NCBI GenBank assembly: GCA_024234215.1 | Contig: JACKOQ010000004.1 | Coordinates: 124,001-188,000, forward strand | Source: Pseudomonadales bacterium | Lineage (GTDB): Bacteria; Pseudomonadota; Gammaproteobacteria; Pseudomonadales; UBA5862 | Length of the DNA stretch: 64,000 nt | Direction: 5' to 3' | Shown here: positions 12,803 through 21,673 of the stretch, piece after piece | How the letters are laid out: the number at the start of each line of letters is the position of its first letter | Position numbering within the stretch: position 1 is the first letter of the stretch | Position numbers and translations under genes: made by a program | Notes under the pieces: model-generated | What the model saw: the letters and a program-made list of their open reading frames with translations, nothing else | Told to the model about the DNA's origin: nothing | The model's database searches: none

Positions 12803-14446
12803 ATGTCCATTCATCCCCTGGCAGGAACAACCGCCCCACCGGCCATGCTGGTCGATCTTGGCAAGCTGCGTGACGCCTACGCTTCACTGATGCCCGATGT
12901 GAATGACCCGGCGCAGCGGGTCAGCTTCGGCACCAGCGGTCACCGCGGCTCGTCACTGCGCGGCAGCTTCAACGAAGGCCATGTGCTGGCGATCAGCCAG
13001 GCGATCTGCGATTACCGCGGCCAGCAGGGGATCAGCGGGCCGCTCTTCATCGGCCGCGACACCCATGCCCTGTCGGAGCCGGCCTTCGGCACCGCGCTGG
13101 AGGTGCTGGTCGCCAATGGTGTCGAGACGATGGTCGACCAGGCGGGGGGCTATACCCCCACGCCGGCGATCTCCCATGCGATTCTCTGCCACAACCGTGG
13201 CCGCGACAGCGGCCTGGCCGATGGCATCGTCATCACCCCTTCGCACAATCCGCCGGAGGATGGCGGCTTCAAGTACAACCCGCCCCATGGCGGACCGGCT
13301 GACACCGGCATCACCCGCTGGATCGAGGAGCGGGCCAACTGGCATCTGGCCAACGGGCTGAAAGCGGTGTCGCGCATCGCCGAGGCGCGGGCACGACAGG
13401 CGGTCCATTCCCATGACTATGTGGGACGCTATGTCGATGATTTGGCGGCGGTGGTGGAGATGGACACGATCCGCGCATCTGGCTTGAAGATCGGCGCCGA
13501 TCCGCTGGGGGGCGCCGGCATCGCCTACTGGGGCGCGATCGTCGAACGCCATGGGGTGCAGATCGAGGTGGTCAATCAGCGGATCGATCCGGCCTTTGGC
13601 TTCATGCCGCTCGACTGGGATGGCAAGATTCGTATGGACTGCTCGTCGCCCCATGCGATGGCCGGGCTGATTGCGCTGCGGGAGCGTTTCGACATCGCCT
13701 TTGGCAACGACACCGACTACGACCGCCACGGCATCGTCACCCGTGCCGGGTTGATGAATCCCAACCACTTTCTGACGGCGGCGATTCACTACCTGTTCAC
13801 CCACCGACCGCACTGGCGCGCCGATGCGGCGATCGGCAAGACCGTGGTCAGCAGCAGCATGATCGACCGGGTGGCCGGCCGGATCGGCCGCCGGCTGCTG
13901 GAGGTGCCGGTCGGCTTCAAGTGGTTCGTCGATGGACTGCGCGATGGCTCGATGGGCTTCGGTGGCGAGGAGAGCGCGGGGGCTGCGTTTCTGCGGCGCG
14001 ATGGCACGGTCTGGAGCACCGACAAGGATGGCCTGATCATGGACCTGCTGGCGGTGGAACTGATGGCCCGTTGCGGCCGTGACCCGGCCGAACTCTATGC
14101 CGACCTCACCGCCGAGCTGGGCGCGCCGCTCTATGCCCGCATCGATGCGCCGGCCACGGCGGCACAGAAGGCCACGCTGCAGAAGCTGTCGCCACGCGAT
14201 GTCGAGGCCCATCAACTGGCCGGCGATCCGATTCAGGCGATGCTCACCACGGCACCGGGCAATGGCGCGGCGATTGGCGGACTCAAGGTGGTGACCGCCC
14301 AAGGCTGGTTCGCCGCGCGGCCGTCGGGCACCGAAGAGGTCTACAAGCTCTATGCCGAGAGTTTTCGTGGCAGCGAACACCTGGCGCGCATCCAGGACGA
14401 GGCACAGGCCATCATCGCCCGGGCATTTGCCGCAGCGGCGAAGTGA
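12803..14446 (+). CDS. pgm: Phosphoglucomutase, alpha-D-glucose-specific
   Basis: Interconverts glucose 1-phosphate and glucose 6-phosphate, linking glycogen or nucleotide-sugar pools to central metabolism. The 547-residue protein aligns along its length with E. coli Pgm (546 residues). It keeps FGTSGHRGS near residue 40, the catalytic phosphoserine loop in TPSHNPPEDGG near residue 146, the Mg-binding loop DTDYDRHG near residue 303 (E. coli has DPDYDRHG), the sugar-binding GGEESAGA, and the C-terminal phosphate loop ARPSGTE. It is separated from xfp by 166 bases, in which no clear promoter is seen, and is followed ten bases later by ackA. Its placement suggests that stored glucan or glucose 1-phosphate feeds the phosphoketolase route. 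Confidence 0.97.
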   Translation: MSIHPLAGTTAPPAMLVDLGKLRDAYASLMPDVNDPAQRVSFGTSGHRGSSLRGSFNEGHVLAISQAICDYRGQQGISGPLFIGRDTHALSEPAFGTALEVLVANGVETMVDQAGGYTPTPAISHAILCHNRGRDSGLADGIVITPSHNPPEDGGFKYNPPHGGPADTGITRWIEERANWHLANGLKAVSRIAEARARQAVHSHDYVGRYVDDLAAVVEMDTIRASGLKIGADPLGGAGIAYWGAIVERHGVQIEVVNQRIDPAFGFMPLDWDGKIRMDCSSPHAMAGLIALRERFDIAFGNDTDYDRHGIVTRAGLMNPNHFLTAAIHYLFTHRPHWRADAAIGKTVVSSSMIDRVAGRIGRRLLEVPVGFKWFVDGLRDGSMGFGGEESAGAAFLRRDGTVWSTDKDGLIMDLLAVELMARCGRDPAELYADLTAELGAPLYARIDAPATAAQKATLQKLSPRDVEAHQLAGDPIQAMLTTAPGNGAAIGGLKVVTAQGWFAARPSGTEEVYKLYAESFRGSEHLARIQDEAQAIIARAFAAAAK

Positions 14447-14456
14447 TGGCAGCAGC

Positions 14457-15683
14457 GTGAAACCGGGCAGGGCGGCCAACCACCAGCAGGGTGCGATCCT
14501 GGTGCTCAATGCCGGCTCCTCCAGCCTGAAGTTTTCGCTGTTCCAGCCCGATGAAGCCGTGGCCCTGCAACGGATCGAAGAGGGCGAGATCTCAGGCATC
14601 GGCCATGAGCCGCGATGGAGGCTGCGCACTGGCGCCGGTCAGGTGACCGATGAGCGCAGCTTGACGCCGGCCGAGGCAGGCGAGATGGAGGCCGCGATCG
14701 GGCTGCTGTGCGGCTGGCTGCGCGGGCGGCTGGCCGATGCAGCGCTGCTGGCCGTGGGCCACCGGGTGGTGCATGGCGGCGTCGACCATGCCGCACCGGT
14801 GCGGGTTGACGCGGCGCTGCTCGCGACACTGGAGCGGCTGATTCCGCTGGCGCCGCTGCATCAGCCGCACAACCTGGCGGCGATTCGTGCGATCGAGGCG
14901 CTGTGGCCGCAGGTTCCGCAGGTGGCCTGTTTCGACACCGCCTTTCATCGCAGCCATTCACAACTGGCCGACCTCTACGCACTGCCGTGGGAGCATTATG
15001 TGGCTGGCGTGCGCCGTTACGGCTTTCATGGCCTCTCTTGCGAGTACATCGCCGACCGGCTGCATCAGGTGGCACCGGCCATTGCCGGGGGGCGCGTGAT
15101 CGTCGCCCACCTCGGCAGCGGTGCCAGCCTCTGTGCGTTGCGGGCGGGCCGCAGCATCGATTCGACCATGGGTTTTTCGCCGCTCGATGGCCTGCCGATG
15201 GGCAGTCGTTGCGGCGCGATCGACCCCGGTGTGCTGCTCTATCTGGCGGGAGAACGCGGCATGAGTTTTGAAGAGCTGGAGCGACTGCTCTATCGGCAGT
15301 CGGGTCTGCTCGGGCTGTCGGGCCTCAGTGGCGACATGCGCACGCTGCTGGCGAGCAGTGAACCGCGCGCGCAACTGGCGGTCGACCACTTCGTGCAGCG
15401 CACCGCCCGGGAGATCGGCGCGCTCACCGCCATGCTGGGTGGCGTGGATGCGCTGGTGTTCACCGGCGGCATGGGCGAGAACTCCCCGCTGATTCGCCAA
15501 CGCATCGTCACCGCCTCGGCCTGGCTCGGCATGGCGCTGGACGAGACGGCCAATCGGCGCGGCGCTGCCTGCATCACCGCCGCCGGCAGCCCGGTGTCGG
15601 CCTGGTGCCTTCCCACCGATGAGGCGCTGGTGATCGCCCGGCACACCCGGGCGGTGGTGCTGGATGTCGAACCGGCCGGGTGA
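14457..15683 (+). CDS. ackA: Acetate kinase
   Basis: Converts acetyl phosphate and ADP to acetate and ATP. The protein has about 408 residues starting from GTG at 14457, which lies ten bases after the pgm stop. An open frame extends upstream inside pgm, but homologues begin just before the LVLNAGSSSLKFSLF signature, so GTG is preferred. Other ASKHA-fold features are GHRVVHGG, FDTAFHRS, the ATP-binding HLGSGASL, GLSGLSGDMR and FTGGMGENS near residue 336. The neighbour phosphoketolase makes its substrate. No phosphotransacetylase gene is seen nearby, which fits a pathway in which acetyl phosphate comes from Xfp and not from acetyl-CoA. The Shine-Dalgarno is weak, so translational coupling to pgm is likely. 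Confidence 0.93.
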   Translation: MKPGRAANHQQGAILVLNAGSSSLKFSLFQPDEAVALQRIEEGEISGIGHEPRWRLRTGAGQVTDERSLTPAEAGEMEAAIGLLCGWLRGRLADAALLAVGHRVVHGGVDHAAPVRVDAALLATLERLIPLAPLHQPHNLAAIRAIEALWPQVPQVACFDTAFHRSHSQLADLYALPWEHYVAGVRRYGFHGLSCEYIADRLHQVAPAIAGGRVIVAHLGSGASLCALRAGRSIDSTMGFSPLDGLPMGSRCGAIDPGVLLYLAGERGMSFEELERLLYRQSGLLGLSGLSGDMRTLLASSEPRAQLAVDHFVQRTAREIGALTAMLGGVDALVFTGGMGENSPLIRQRIVTASAWLGMALDETANRRGAACITAAGSPVSAWCLPTDEALVIARHTRAVVLDVEPAG

Positions 15684-15755
15684 AACAGTGGCAGAATGGT
15701 GGCCGCAACCGGTGCCACACTGCGTGGGCCGCGCTTCTGGAGTTGACCTCTGACA

Positions 15756-16883
15756 ATGCCGATCGACGACACCCCGCGCCTGCATGTCGAAGCGCAGAAC
15801 GGCCAGCGCCGCATCCTGCTCTCGGGGCAGTGGGTGCTGCGTCATCTGTCGGCCACCACGCTCGGCCGGCTGCGCGAGCAGCTTGCGGCCTGTGGGCGCA
15901 GTGCAGATGCGCTGTGGGACCTCGAAACGCTCGACGGTCTCGACAGCAGCGGTGCACTGCTGCTCTGGCAACAGTGGGGCGAACGGCGTCCATCACAGCT
16001 GCGGTTGCGCCCTGAGCATGAACCACTGCTTCTGCGGCTGGCGCAGTTGCCGCCAGCGGTTCAGCCACCCAGACGCCATCTGCTGGCGCCGGTGACCCGA
16101 CTCGGCGCGGCCGTGTTGAGCGGAGCCGTTCATCTGCGTGAACTGATCGCCCTGCTGGGGCAGTTGACGCTGGATCTGCTCGGTATCGTGACCCGTCCGA
16201 CCCGGATTCCGTGGCGGGAGATTTCGGCCAGCATCCACAAGAGCGGTGGGCGGGCGCTGCTGATCACCGGCCTGGTCGGGCTGCTGATCGGCGTCGTACT
16301 CAGCTACCTGTCGGCCCTGCAACTGCGGCTGCTGGGCGGTGAGCGCTTCATCGTCAACCTGATGGGGCTGACGGTGACCCGCGAACTGGGGCCGATGCTG
16401 GCGGCCATTCTGATCGCGGGTCGCTCCGGTTCATCGATCACCGCCGAGCTGGGCGTGATGCGGCTGACCCAGGAGCTCGATGCGCTCAGAACCCTCGGCA
16501 TCTCGCCGTTCAAGCGCATCCTGCTGCCGAAGGTGATCGCGCTCGCCCTGGTCATGCCGTTGCTGGCATTCTGGACCATGGCCGCGGCGATCTTCGGTGG
16601 CATGGTGGTGGCACAGAACGAGCTCGACATCAGCTTCGGGCAGTTTCTGACCGACCTGCCGGCCGCCATTCCGGTGGCCACCTACTGGATTGCGCTGATC
16701 AAGTCGGTGGCCTTCGGTGTCGTCATCGGCCTGGTGGCCTGCCACTTCGGCCTGCGCATCAAGCCCAATACCGAAAGCCTGGGGTATGAGACCACCAACG
16801 CCGTGGTGACCGCCATCACGCTGGTGATCCTGGCCGATGCGCTGTTCGCCATCGCACTGCGTGACGTGGGCTGGAGCGAATGA
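15756..16883 (+). CDS. MlaE-family ABC permease with N-terminal STAS domain
   Basis: Inner-membrane permease of an MCE-type lipid transporter, 375 residues. Residues 1 to about 110 form a STAS/MlaB-like domain (LHVEAQNGQRRILLSGQW, then DLETLDGLDSSGALLL). The remainder is the MlaE permease with about five membrane segments and the conserved sequences VTRELGPMLAAILIAGR, SSITAELGVM and ALRTLGISPF. In E. coli MlaB and MlaE are separate proteins; here they are fused. The stop overlaps the ATPase start by four bases (ATGA), which indicates coupled translation. It is the first gene of a four-gene operon and follows ackA after 72 bases. Confidence 0.92.
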   Translation: MPIDDTPRLHVEAQNGQRRILLSGQWVLRHLSATTLGRLREQLAACGRSADALWDLETLDGLDSSGALLLWQQWGERRPSQLRLRPEHEPLLLRLAQLPPAVQPPRRHLLAPVTRLGAAVLSGAVHLRELIALLGQLTLDLLGIVTRPTRIPWREISASIHKSGGRALLITGLVGLLIGVVLSYLSALQLRLLGGERFIVNLMGLTVTRELGPMLAAILIAGRSGSSITAELGVMRLTQELDALRTLGISPFKRILLPKVIALALVMPLLAFWTMAAAIFGGMVVAQNELDISFGQFLTDLPAAIPVATYWIALIKSVAFGVVIGLVACHFGLRIKPNTESLGYETTNAVVTAITLVILADALFAIALRDVGWSE

Positions 16884-17656
16884 GCCGCGACAGCGCGTCG
16901 GTCATCGAGCTGCGTGGCATCGTCACCCGCTTCGGGTCGCAGTTGGTTCATGATGGCATCGACCTCACCGTGCGCCGCGGTGAGGTGCTGGGACTGGTGG
17001 GCGGGTCAGGCTCGGGCAAGACCACGCTGCTGCGGCAGATGATCGGCCTGCAGCGCCCGAGCGCCGGCAGGGTCATTGCCTTCGGTGAGCCGCTGTTCGA
17101 CCTTCGCGGCAGCGCGGCGGCCAGGCTGCGTCAACGCTGGGGTGTGCTGTTTCAATATGGCGCGCTGTTCACCGCGCTGACGGTGGCCGAGAATGTCGCC
17201 CTGCCACTGCGGGAGCTGCGCCGCCTCGATGAGGCGATGATCCGGGAGCTGGTCCGGCTCAAGCTGGCGATGGTGGGTCTCAAACCCGAGGATGGACTGC
17301 GTTATCCAGCCGAGCTCTCCGGCGGCATGGTCAAGCGTGTCGGCCTGGCGCGGGCACTGGCGCTCGATGCCGAACTGCTGCTGCTCGATGAGCCCACCTC
17401 TGGGCTCGACCCGGTCGCCAGTGAGCTGTTCGTCGACCTGATCGCCGAGCTGCGCGGCGTGCTCGGCCTGACCGTCGTGCTGGTGACCCATGACCTCGAC
17501 ACCCTGGTCGACCTGTGCGACCGCATTGCCGTGCTGGCCGAGCGCAAGCTGGTGGTGGTCGGCACCCTGGATGAGGTGGTGGCCTGTGACCACCCCTTCA
17601 TCCGCAGCTATTTTCATGGCCGCCGCGGCGGCCGACTCCTCGACACACGGCGGTAA
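16880..17656 (+). CDS. MlaF-like ABC transporter ATPase
   Basis: Cytoplasmic ATPase of 258 residues that should power the adjacent MlaE-like permease. It has a Walker A GGSGSGKTT near residue 43, the Q-loop region FQYGALFTALTVAENV, the ABC signature LSGGMVKRVGLARALA, and a Walker B LLLLDEPTSGLDPVA followed by the switch His in VTHDLDTL. The FQ-YGALF and ELSGGM-KRV forms are typical of the MlaF/TTG2A lipid transport subfamily. It overlaps the permease by four bases and is followed by the MCE protein after five bases. Confidence 0.95.
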   Translation: MSRDSASVIELRGIVTRFGSQLVHDGIDLTVRRGEVLGLVGGSGSGKTTLLRQMIGLQRPSAGRVIAFGEPLFDLRGSAAARLRQRWGVLFQYGALFTALTVAENVALPLRELRRLDEAMIRELVRLKLAMVGLKPEDGLRYPAELSGGMVKRVGLARALALDAELLLLDEPTSGLDPVASELFVDLIAELRGVLGLTVVLVTHDLDTLVDLCDRIAVLAERKLVVVGTLDEVVACDHPFIRSYFHGRRGGRLLDTRR

Positions 17657-17661
17657 TTGCC

Positions 17662-18582
17662 ATGGAAAACCGAGCCCATGCCCTGCTGACGGGTCTGTTC
17701 GTGATCGGTCTTGGACTGGCCTCCGCGCTGGCCTCATTCTGGCTGCATGACACCCGACAGGCCCGCACGCCCTATCTGCTGATCACCCAGGGGGCGGTTT
17801 CCGGTCTGGTGCCTTACTCCACCGTCCGCTACCGGGGCGTCGAAATCGGTCAGGTCACCACAGTCGATTTCGCCCACGATGGCACGCGGGACATCCACAT
17901 CCGCATCGAGATTCAGCCCGACATCCCCATCACCGCCAACACCTACGCCACCCTGCGCTACATGGGCATCACCGGTCTGGCGCAGGTCGAGCTGGCCGAC
18001 GATGGTCCGCCCGATGCGCCACGGTTGCCGAGCAGTTCCGCAAGTCTGGCCCGCATTCCGATGCGTCCCTCGCTGTTCGAGTCACTGAGTGATGCCGGGC
18101 AGAACGTGCTGACGCAGTTCCAGCAACTGCTGGTGCAACTGCAGCAGCTGCTGGGTCCGGAAAACCAGAGCAGCTTTCGCCAGACCATGGCCAACGTCGA
18201 AGTCACCACCCGCAAGCTGGCCGAATTCACCCAGCGGCTGGAGCCGATGGTGCAACGGTTGCCCAAGATCAGTGAGGATGGCAGCCAGACCATGGCCCAT
18301 GTCGAGCAGATCGCCCGTGAACTGGAGGCCACCCTGGTTCAGGTGCGCCAGACCACTGCCCGGCTCGATGCCGTCAGCAGCCTGGCCGACAACACCGCAG
18401 AGACGCTGCTGGTCGAGACGCTGCCAGCCACCCAGAGCACCCTGCAGGAGATCGAAGCGGCGGCCCGCAACCTCGAACGGCTCGGCGACGAACTGCGGCG
18501 CGACCCGTCCAGCCTGATTCTCGGTCGCGGCCGCGCGCCCGAGCCGGAACCCTCCACCTCCCAGCGGAGCCATGCGCCATGA
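17662..18582 (+). CDS. MCE/MlaD-domain substrate-binding protein
   Basis: Membrane-anchored periplasmic protein of 306 residues. One N-terminal transmembrane helix (residues 7-28, LLTGLFVIGLGLASALASF) is followed by an MlaD/MCE domain at about residues 38-115 with GLVPYSTVRYRGVEIGQV and YATLRYMGITGLAQVELAD. A long helical, Gln-rich C-terminal part is probably coiled coil. MCE domains form hexameric rings that carry lipids between membranes. It is longer than E. coli MlaD (183 residues) because of the C-terminal helix, more like the MCE proteins of PqiB/TTG2-type systems. It overlaps the following lipoprotein gene by four bases. Confidence 0.92.
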   Translation: MENRAHALLTGLFVIGLGLASALASFWLHDTRQARTPYLLITQGAVSGLVPYSTVRYRGVEIGQVTTVDFAHDGTRDIHIRIEIQPDIPITANTYATLRYMGITGLAQVELADDGPPDAPRLPSSSASLARIPMRPSLFESLSDAGQNVLTQFQQLLVQLQQLLGPENQSSFRQTMANVEVTTRKLAEFTQRLEPMVQRLPKISEDGSQTMAHVEQIARELEATLVQVRQTTARLDAVSSLADNTAETLLVETLPATQSTLQEIEAAARNLERLGDELRRDPSSLILGRGRAPEPEPSTSQRSHAP

Positions 18583-19205
18583 CCGCCCACCATCGCCATC
18601 CGGCCCTGATCCTGCTGCTGGCCCTGCTGCTCAGCGGCTGCACCGGTTGGCTGCAAGGCCAGCGTCCGCCGCCCCAGACACCGCATGACCTGGGCTGGCT
18701 GCCGCCACCGTCCGCGATCGAACTGCGGGAGGTTCCGCTGCTCGCGGTCGATGCACCACCCTGGCTGAATGATCTGGCCGTGCGCTATCGACAGTCGGGC
18801 ACGGACGAGACGGCGCTGCACAGCTATCCCGACGACCAGTGGCTGGCCGCCCCGCGCGAGCTGCTGCTCGATCGCCTGCAACAGACGCTGCTGGCGGCTC
18901 ACCCCGCTGCCGCCGATCCGCAGAGCCCACGCTACCGGCTCGAAGTACGCCTGCTGCGGTTCGAACAGGAGTACACGGGACCATCCGCCACCGCCGTGGT
19001 TGCCCTGCAGGCGGTATTGAAGGAGCCGCGCGGTCGCCGGCAGTGGGCCTCGCCGCTGCTGGAAGGACGGGTGGCCAGCGCGACCGGCCCCGCCGGCGCG
19101 GTGCGCGGACTCGGCCAGGCCACCGACCAGGCCATCGGCCGGCTGCTGGCCTGGCTGGCCGAGACCCAGCTTCGTCATGCCGCTTTGGCCGAGCCATCAC
19201 CCTGA
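18579..19205 (+). CDS. ABC-type transport auxiliary lipoprotein (PqiC-like)
   Basis: A 208-residue outer-membrane lipoprotein candidate. The signal peptide ends in the lipobox LLSGC with the lipidated Cys at residue 21. The mature part looks like the ABC_trans_aux/PqiC family: it begins with DLGWLPPPSAIELREVPLL and has the central DDQWLAAPRELLLDRLQQTL and LRFEQEY. Such lipoproteins accompany MCE proteins that lack a soluble MlaC carrier. Together with the fused permease it completes a compact four-gene system with no MlaC gene. It starts within the end of the MCE gene (ATGA overlap). Family assignment rests on pattern and context. Confidence 0.8.
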   Translation: MTAHHRHPALILLLALLLSGCTGWLQGQRPPPQTPHDLGWLPPPSAIELREVPLLAVDAPPWLNDLAVRYRQSGTDETALHSYPDDQWLAAPRELLLDRLQQTLLAAHPAAADPQSPRYRLEVRLLRFEQEYTGPSATAVVALQAVLKEPRGRRQWASPLLEGRVASATGPAGAVRGLGQATDQAIGRLLAWLAETQLRHAALAEPSP

Positions 19206-19370
19206 TACTTCACCCCGACAATGACGACCCAGCACCCTTTGCCCTGCTGTCCAGCGTTGACAGCATGGGCTGATCTCTGCCCGTGGCCGAATTTCCGGTT
19301 GGCTCAGATGCAGTGGGTGGCAGGGTGGGCTCAGCAACACCAGACGCGGCGCGGCTGCAGGAGTGGACGA

Positions 19371-20783
19371 ATGCGACATCGGCTATGGGCACTGGCGTTC
19401 GCGGCGGGGCTGGTGCAGGCGGCGCCGCTGCGCAGCACGCTCGATGATCAGAAGGCGCTCGCCGTCACCGTCTACAACGGCGACCTCGCGCTGGTGAAGG
19501 ATACGCGCGAGCTGACGCTGCCGGCCGGCGAAAGCGTGCTCGAGCTGCGCGACGTGAGCGCGCAGATTCGGCCCGAAACCGCACTGCTGCGGGTGGCGAA
19601 GGGCAACCCGATCGCGCTGCTGGAACAGAACTTCGACTTTGATCTGCTCACGCCCGCCAAGCTGCTGGAGAAATACATCGGCCGCGAGGTACGCGTGGTG
19701 CGCACCCACCCCACGACGGGCGCCGACAGCACCGAGACGGCCCGCGTGCTCGCCGCGGGCGAGGGCGTGGTGCTGAAGATCGGCGATCGCATCGAGACCG
19801 GCCTGCCGGGGCGCCTGGTGTTCGACGCCGTGCCGGACAACCTGCGCGACCGGCCGACGCTGGCGGTAACGGTGAACGGCGACGGCGCCGGACAGCGGGC
19901 ACTGGAGCTGTCGTATCTGACCGGCGGCCTCACCTGGCAGGCCGATTACGTGGCGGAACTGGCGGCAAACGAAAAGGAGCTGGCGCTGTCCGGCTGGGTG
20001 ACGCTGACCAACCGCAGCGGCACCGCGTATCGCAACGCGCGCCTGCAACTGGTGGCCGGCGATGTGAATCGGGTCGAGCCGGCGCTGCGGCGTGGCAGGG
20101 TGGCCGAGACGATGATGGCCAAGTCCGACGCCGGCGCCCTGCGCGAGGAATCGCTGCTCGACTACCACCTCTACACGCTCGGCCGGCCGACCACGCTGGC
20201 CGACCAGCAGACCAAGCAGGTGGCACTGCTCGCGGCGCCCGCCGTGCAGGTGCAGAAGGAATATCACCTCGACGGTGCCGAGTACTACTACGGCACGCGG
20301 CTGGGCGAGGTCGACACCCCGCACAAGGTGGCCGTGCTGCTGCACGTCGACAACCGCAAGGCGGCCGGGCTCGGCCTGCCGCTGCCGGCCGGCGTGGTGC
20401 GCGTCTACCAGCGCGACTCGGCCGGCGGCGTGCAGTTCATCGGCGAGGACCGCATCGACCACACGCCCGAGAACGAGACGGCGAAAATCAAGCTCGGCGA
20501 CGCCTTCGACGTCACCGCCCGGCGCACGCAGACCGACTTCAAGGTGCTGACGGTCGACAAGGGCGAGCGGCCGCGCTTCGAGAGCGCCTGGCGGCTCGAC
20601 TTCAAGAATGCGCGCAAGGTACCGGTGGTGATCACGGTGGATGAGCCGCTGCCCGGCGACTGGGAAATCGTGGATGACTCTCAGCCGCACCAGAAATTTG
20701 GCGCGCATGGCGCACGGTGGCGGGTGACGATACCGCCCGGCGGCGGTCAAACGCTCACCTACCGGGTGCGTGTCAGAATGTAA
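19371..20783 (+). CDS. Secreted DUF4139-domain protein
   Basis: A 470-residue exported protein of unknown function. The ATG at 19371 has a good ribosome site (GGAG, seven bases upstream) and gives a clear signal peptide (MRHRLWALAFAAGLVQA); the frame is open further upstream but without such features. The first part (residues 20-120) has the DUF4140-like pattern VTVYNGDLALVKDTRELTLP. The central and C-terminal parts contain the DUF4139 features ELSYLTGGLTWQADYVAEL, GWVTLTNRSGTAYRNARLQLVAGDVN and the ending PPGGGQTLTYRVRV. It is probably periplasmic or surface-attached. The next gene starts 29 bases later, so the two are likely cotranscribed. Confidence 0.85.
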   Translation: MRHRLWALAFAAGLVQAAPLRSTLDDQKALAVTVYNGDLALVKDTRELTLPAGESVLELRDVSAQIRPETALLRVAKGNPIALLEQNFDFDLLTPAKLLEKYIGREVRVVRTHPTTGADSTETARVLAAGEGVVLKIGDRIETGLPGRLVFDAVPDNLRDRPTLAVTVNGDGAGQRALELSYLTGGLTWQADYVAELAANEKELALSGWVTLTNRSGTAYRNARLQLVAGDVNRVEPALRRGRVAETMMAKSDAGALREESLLDYHLYTLGRPTTLADQQTKQVALLAAPAVQVQKEYHLDGAEYYYGTRLGEVDTPHKVAVLLHVDNRKAAGLGLPLPAGVVRVYQRDSAGGVQFIGEDRIDHTPENETAKIKLGDAFDVTARRTQTDFKVLTVDKGERPRFESAWRLDFKNARKVPVVITVDEPLPGDWEIVDDSQPHQKFGAHGARWRVTIPPGGGQTLTYRVRVRM

Positions 20784-20812
20784 CCGGTTGCTTCACAGAG
20801 GAGATAAAGCCA

Positions 20813-21442
20813 ATGTTTCGCTCGATGCTGCTTGCCGTTGCCGCGGCGCTTGCCCTGCCCGCCGCTGCCGACATCACTGCCGTCTACGCCATGGCGGGCG
20901 GCGAGCAACTGCGCGTGGAGTACCGCGATGCCGCCAACTTCCGCATTGGCACGGACTCGCGGAACTACCAGTTGATGCTCGATGGCCGCCTCTATGCCGT
21001 GGCGCAGGGGCAGGTCATCGACGTCGACAAGATGTCACGCCAGATCAAGGCCGTTGGCGCGGAGACCTTTCTCGCCGGTGTGCTGGGCAACGCCACTGCC
21101 GACGTGCCGACCGACGTCAGCATGCGCCCGCTTGGGCGGAAGGAAACCGTGGCGGGCCAGACCGGCGAGGTGTACGAGGCGGTGGCCCGCACCGCCAACG
21201 GTGAGCAGCGCGCCGATCTGGTGGTGACGCGCAATCCCGATCTCACGGCCGTGCAGAACGCCCTGCTCAAGGTGGCCAAGGAGGCCGTGGCCGCAGTCGG
21301 CGCCGAATCGAGTGCCTACACGCGCCCGCTGCAGCAGGTGGAGCAACAGCGCCTCGGCGGGCTGCTGCGCTACGGCAAGCAACTGAAACTGGTTTCGCTC
21401 GATCGCGCACCGATCCCCGACGGGCGCATCGCGATGCCATGA
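20813..21442 (+). CDS. Secreted protein of unknown function
   Basis: A 209-residue protein with a signal peptide (MFRSMLLAVAAALALPAAA) and a good ribosome site (AGAGGAG) before ATG 20813. The mature part starts DITAVYAMAGGEQLRVEYRD and continues with short beta-strand-like segments (FRIGTDSRNYQLMLDGRLYA, GQVIDVDKMSRQ). This reminds one of DUF4412-type or LolA-like periplasmic proteins, but I do not recognise a family with confidence. It lies directly behind the DUF4139 gene, and its stop is only 24 bases from a broken copy of the guaA 3' end, so it marks the left edge of the accessory region. Confidence 0.7.
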   Translation: MFRSMLLAVAAALALPAAADITAVYAMAGGEQLRVEYRDAANFRIGTDSRNYQLMLDGRLYAVAQGQVIDVDKMSRQIKAVGAETFLAGVLGNATADVPTDVSMRPLGRKETVAGQTGEVYEAVARTANGEQRADLVVTRNPDLTAVQNALLKVAKEAVAAVGAESSAYTRPLQQVEQQRLGGLLRYGKQLKLVSLDRAPIPDGRIAMP

Positions 21443-21465
21443 AAGGCGGTGTTGCGGCGGGAATC

Positions 21466-21531
21466 GACCACGCGGGAGAGACCCGGCACTTCGTTGATGA
21501 TGTGGCGCGAGCCGCTCACAGGGCAGGTGCG
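21466..21531. repeat. guaA 3'-end fragment, copy A (integration scar)
   Basis: Bases 21466-21512 match the 3' region of the intact guaA near 31387-31432 with only a few differences over 47 bases. After a small deletion a further match (AGGGCAGGTGCG) follows. On the minus strand it encodes SRHIINEVPGLSRVV, the GuaA sequence with one changed residue (SRRIINEVPGLSRVV in the intact gene) and several silent changes. It is in the same orientation as guaA. The last codons of GuaA are missing here. It marks the left side of the accessory block. Confidence 0.8.
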
Positions 21532-21673
21532 TACCGCGAACGGGCCGACCGGCCTGTGGCTTGAAGGTCAGAAGCACCATCCGGGCGACATGGCCGAACC
21601 GGTCATGCTCACGGCCATCTGCTGATTCGCGCCATCTTTGGCCGGGCCTTCGTACCCCGCGAGCACAGGGGCA

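Noticed and set aside
12953..14629. A 558-codon minus-strand frame opposite pgm
   Set aside because: pgm is conserved along its whole length on the plus strand; the antisense frame has no recognisable motif.
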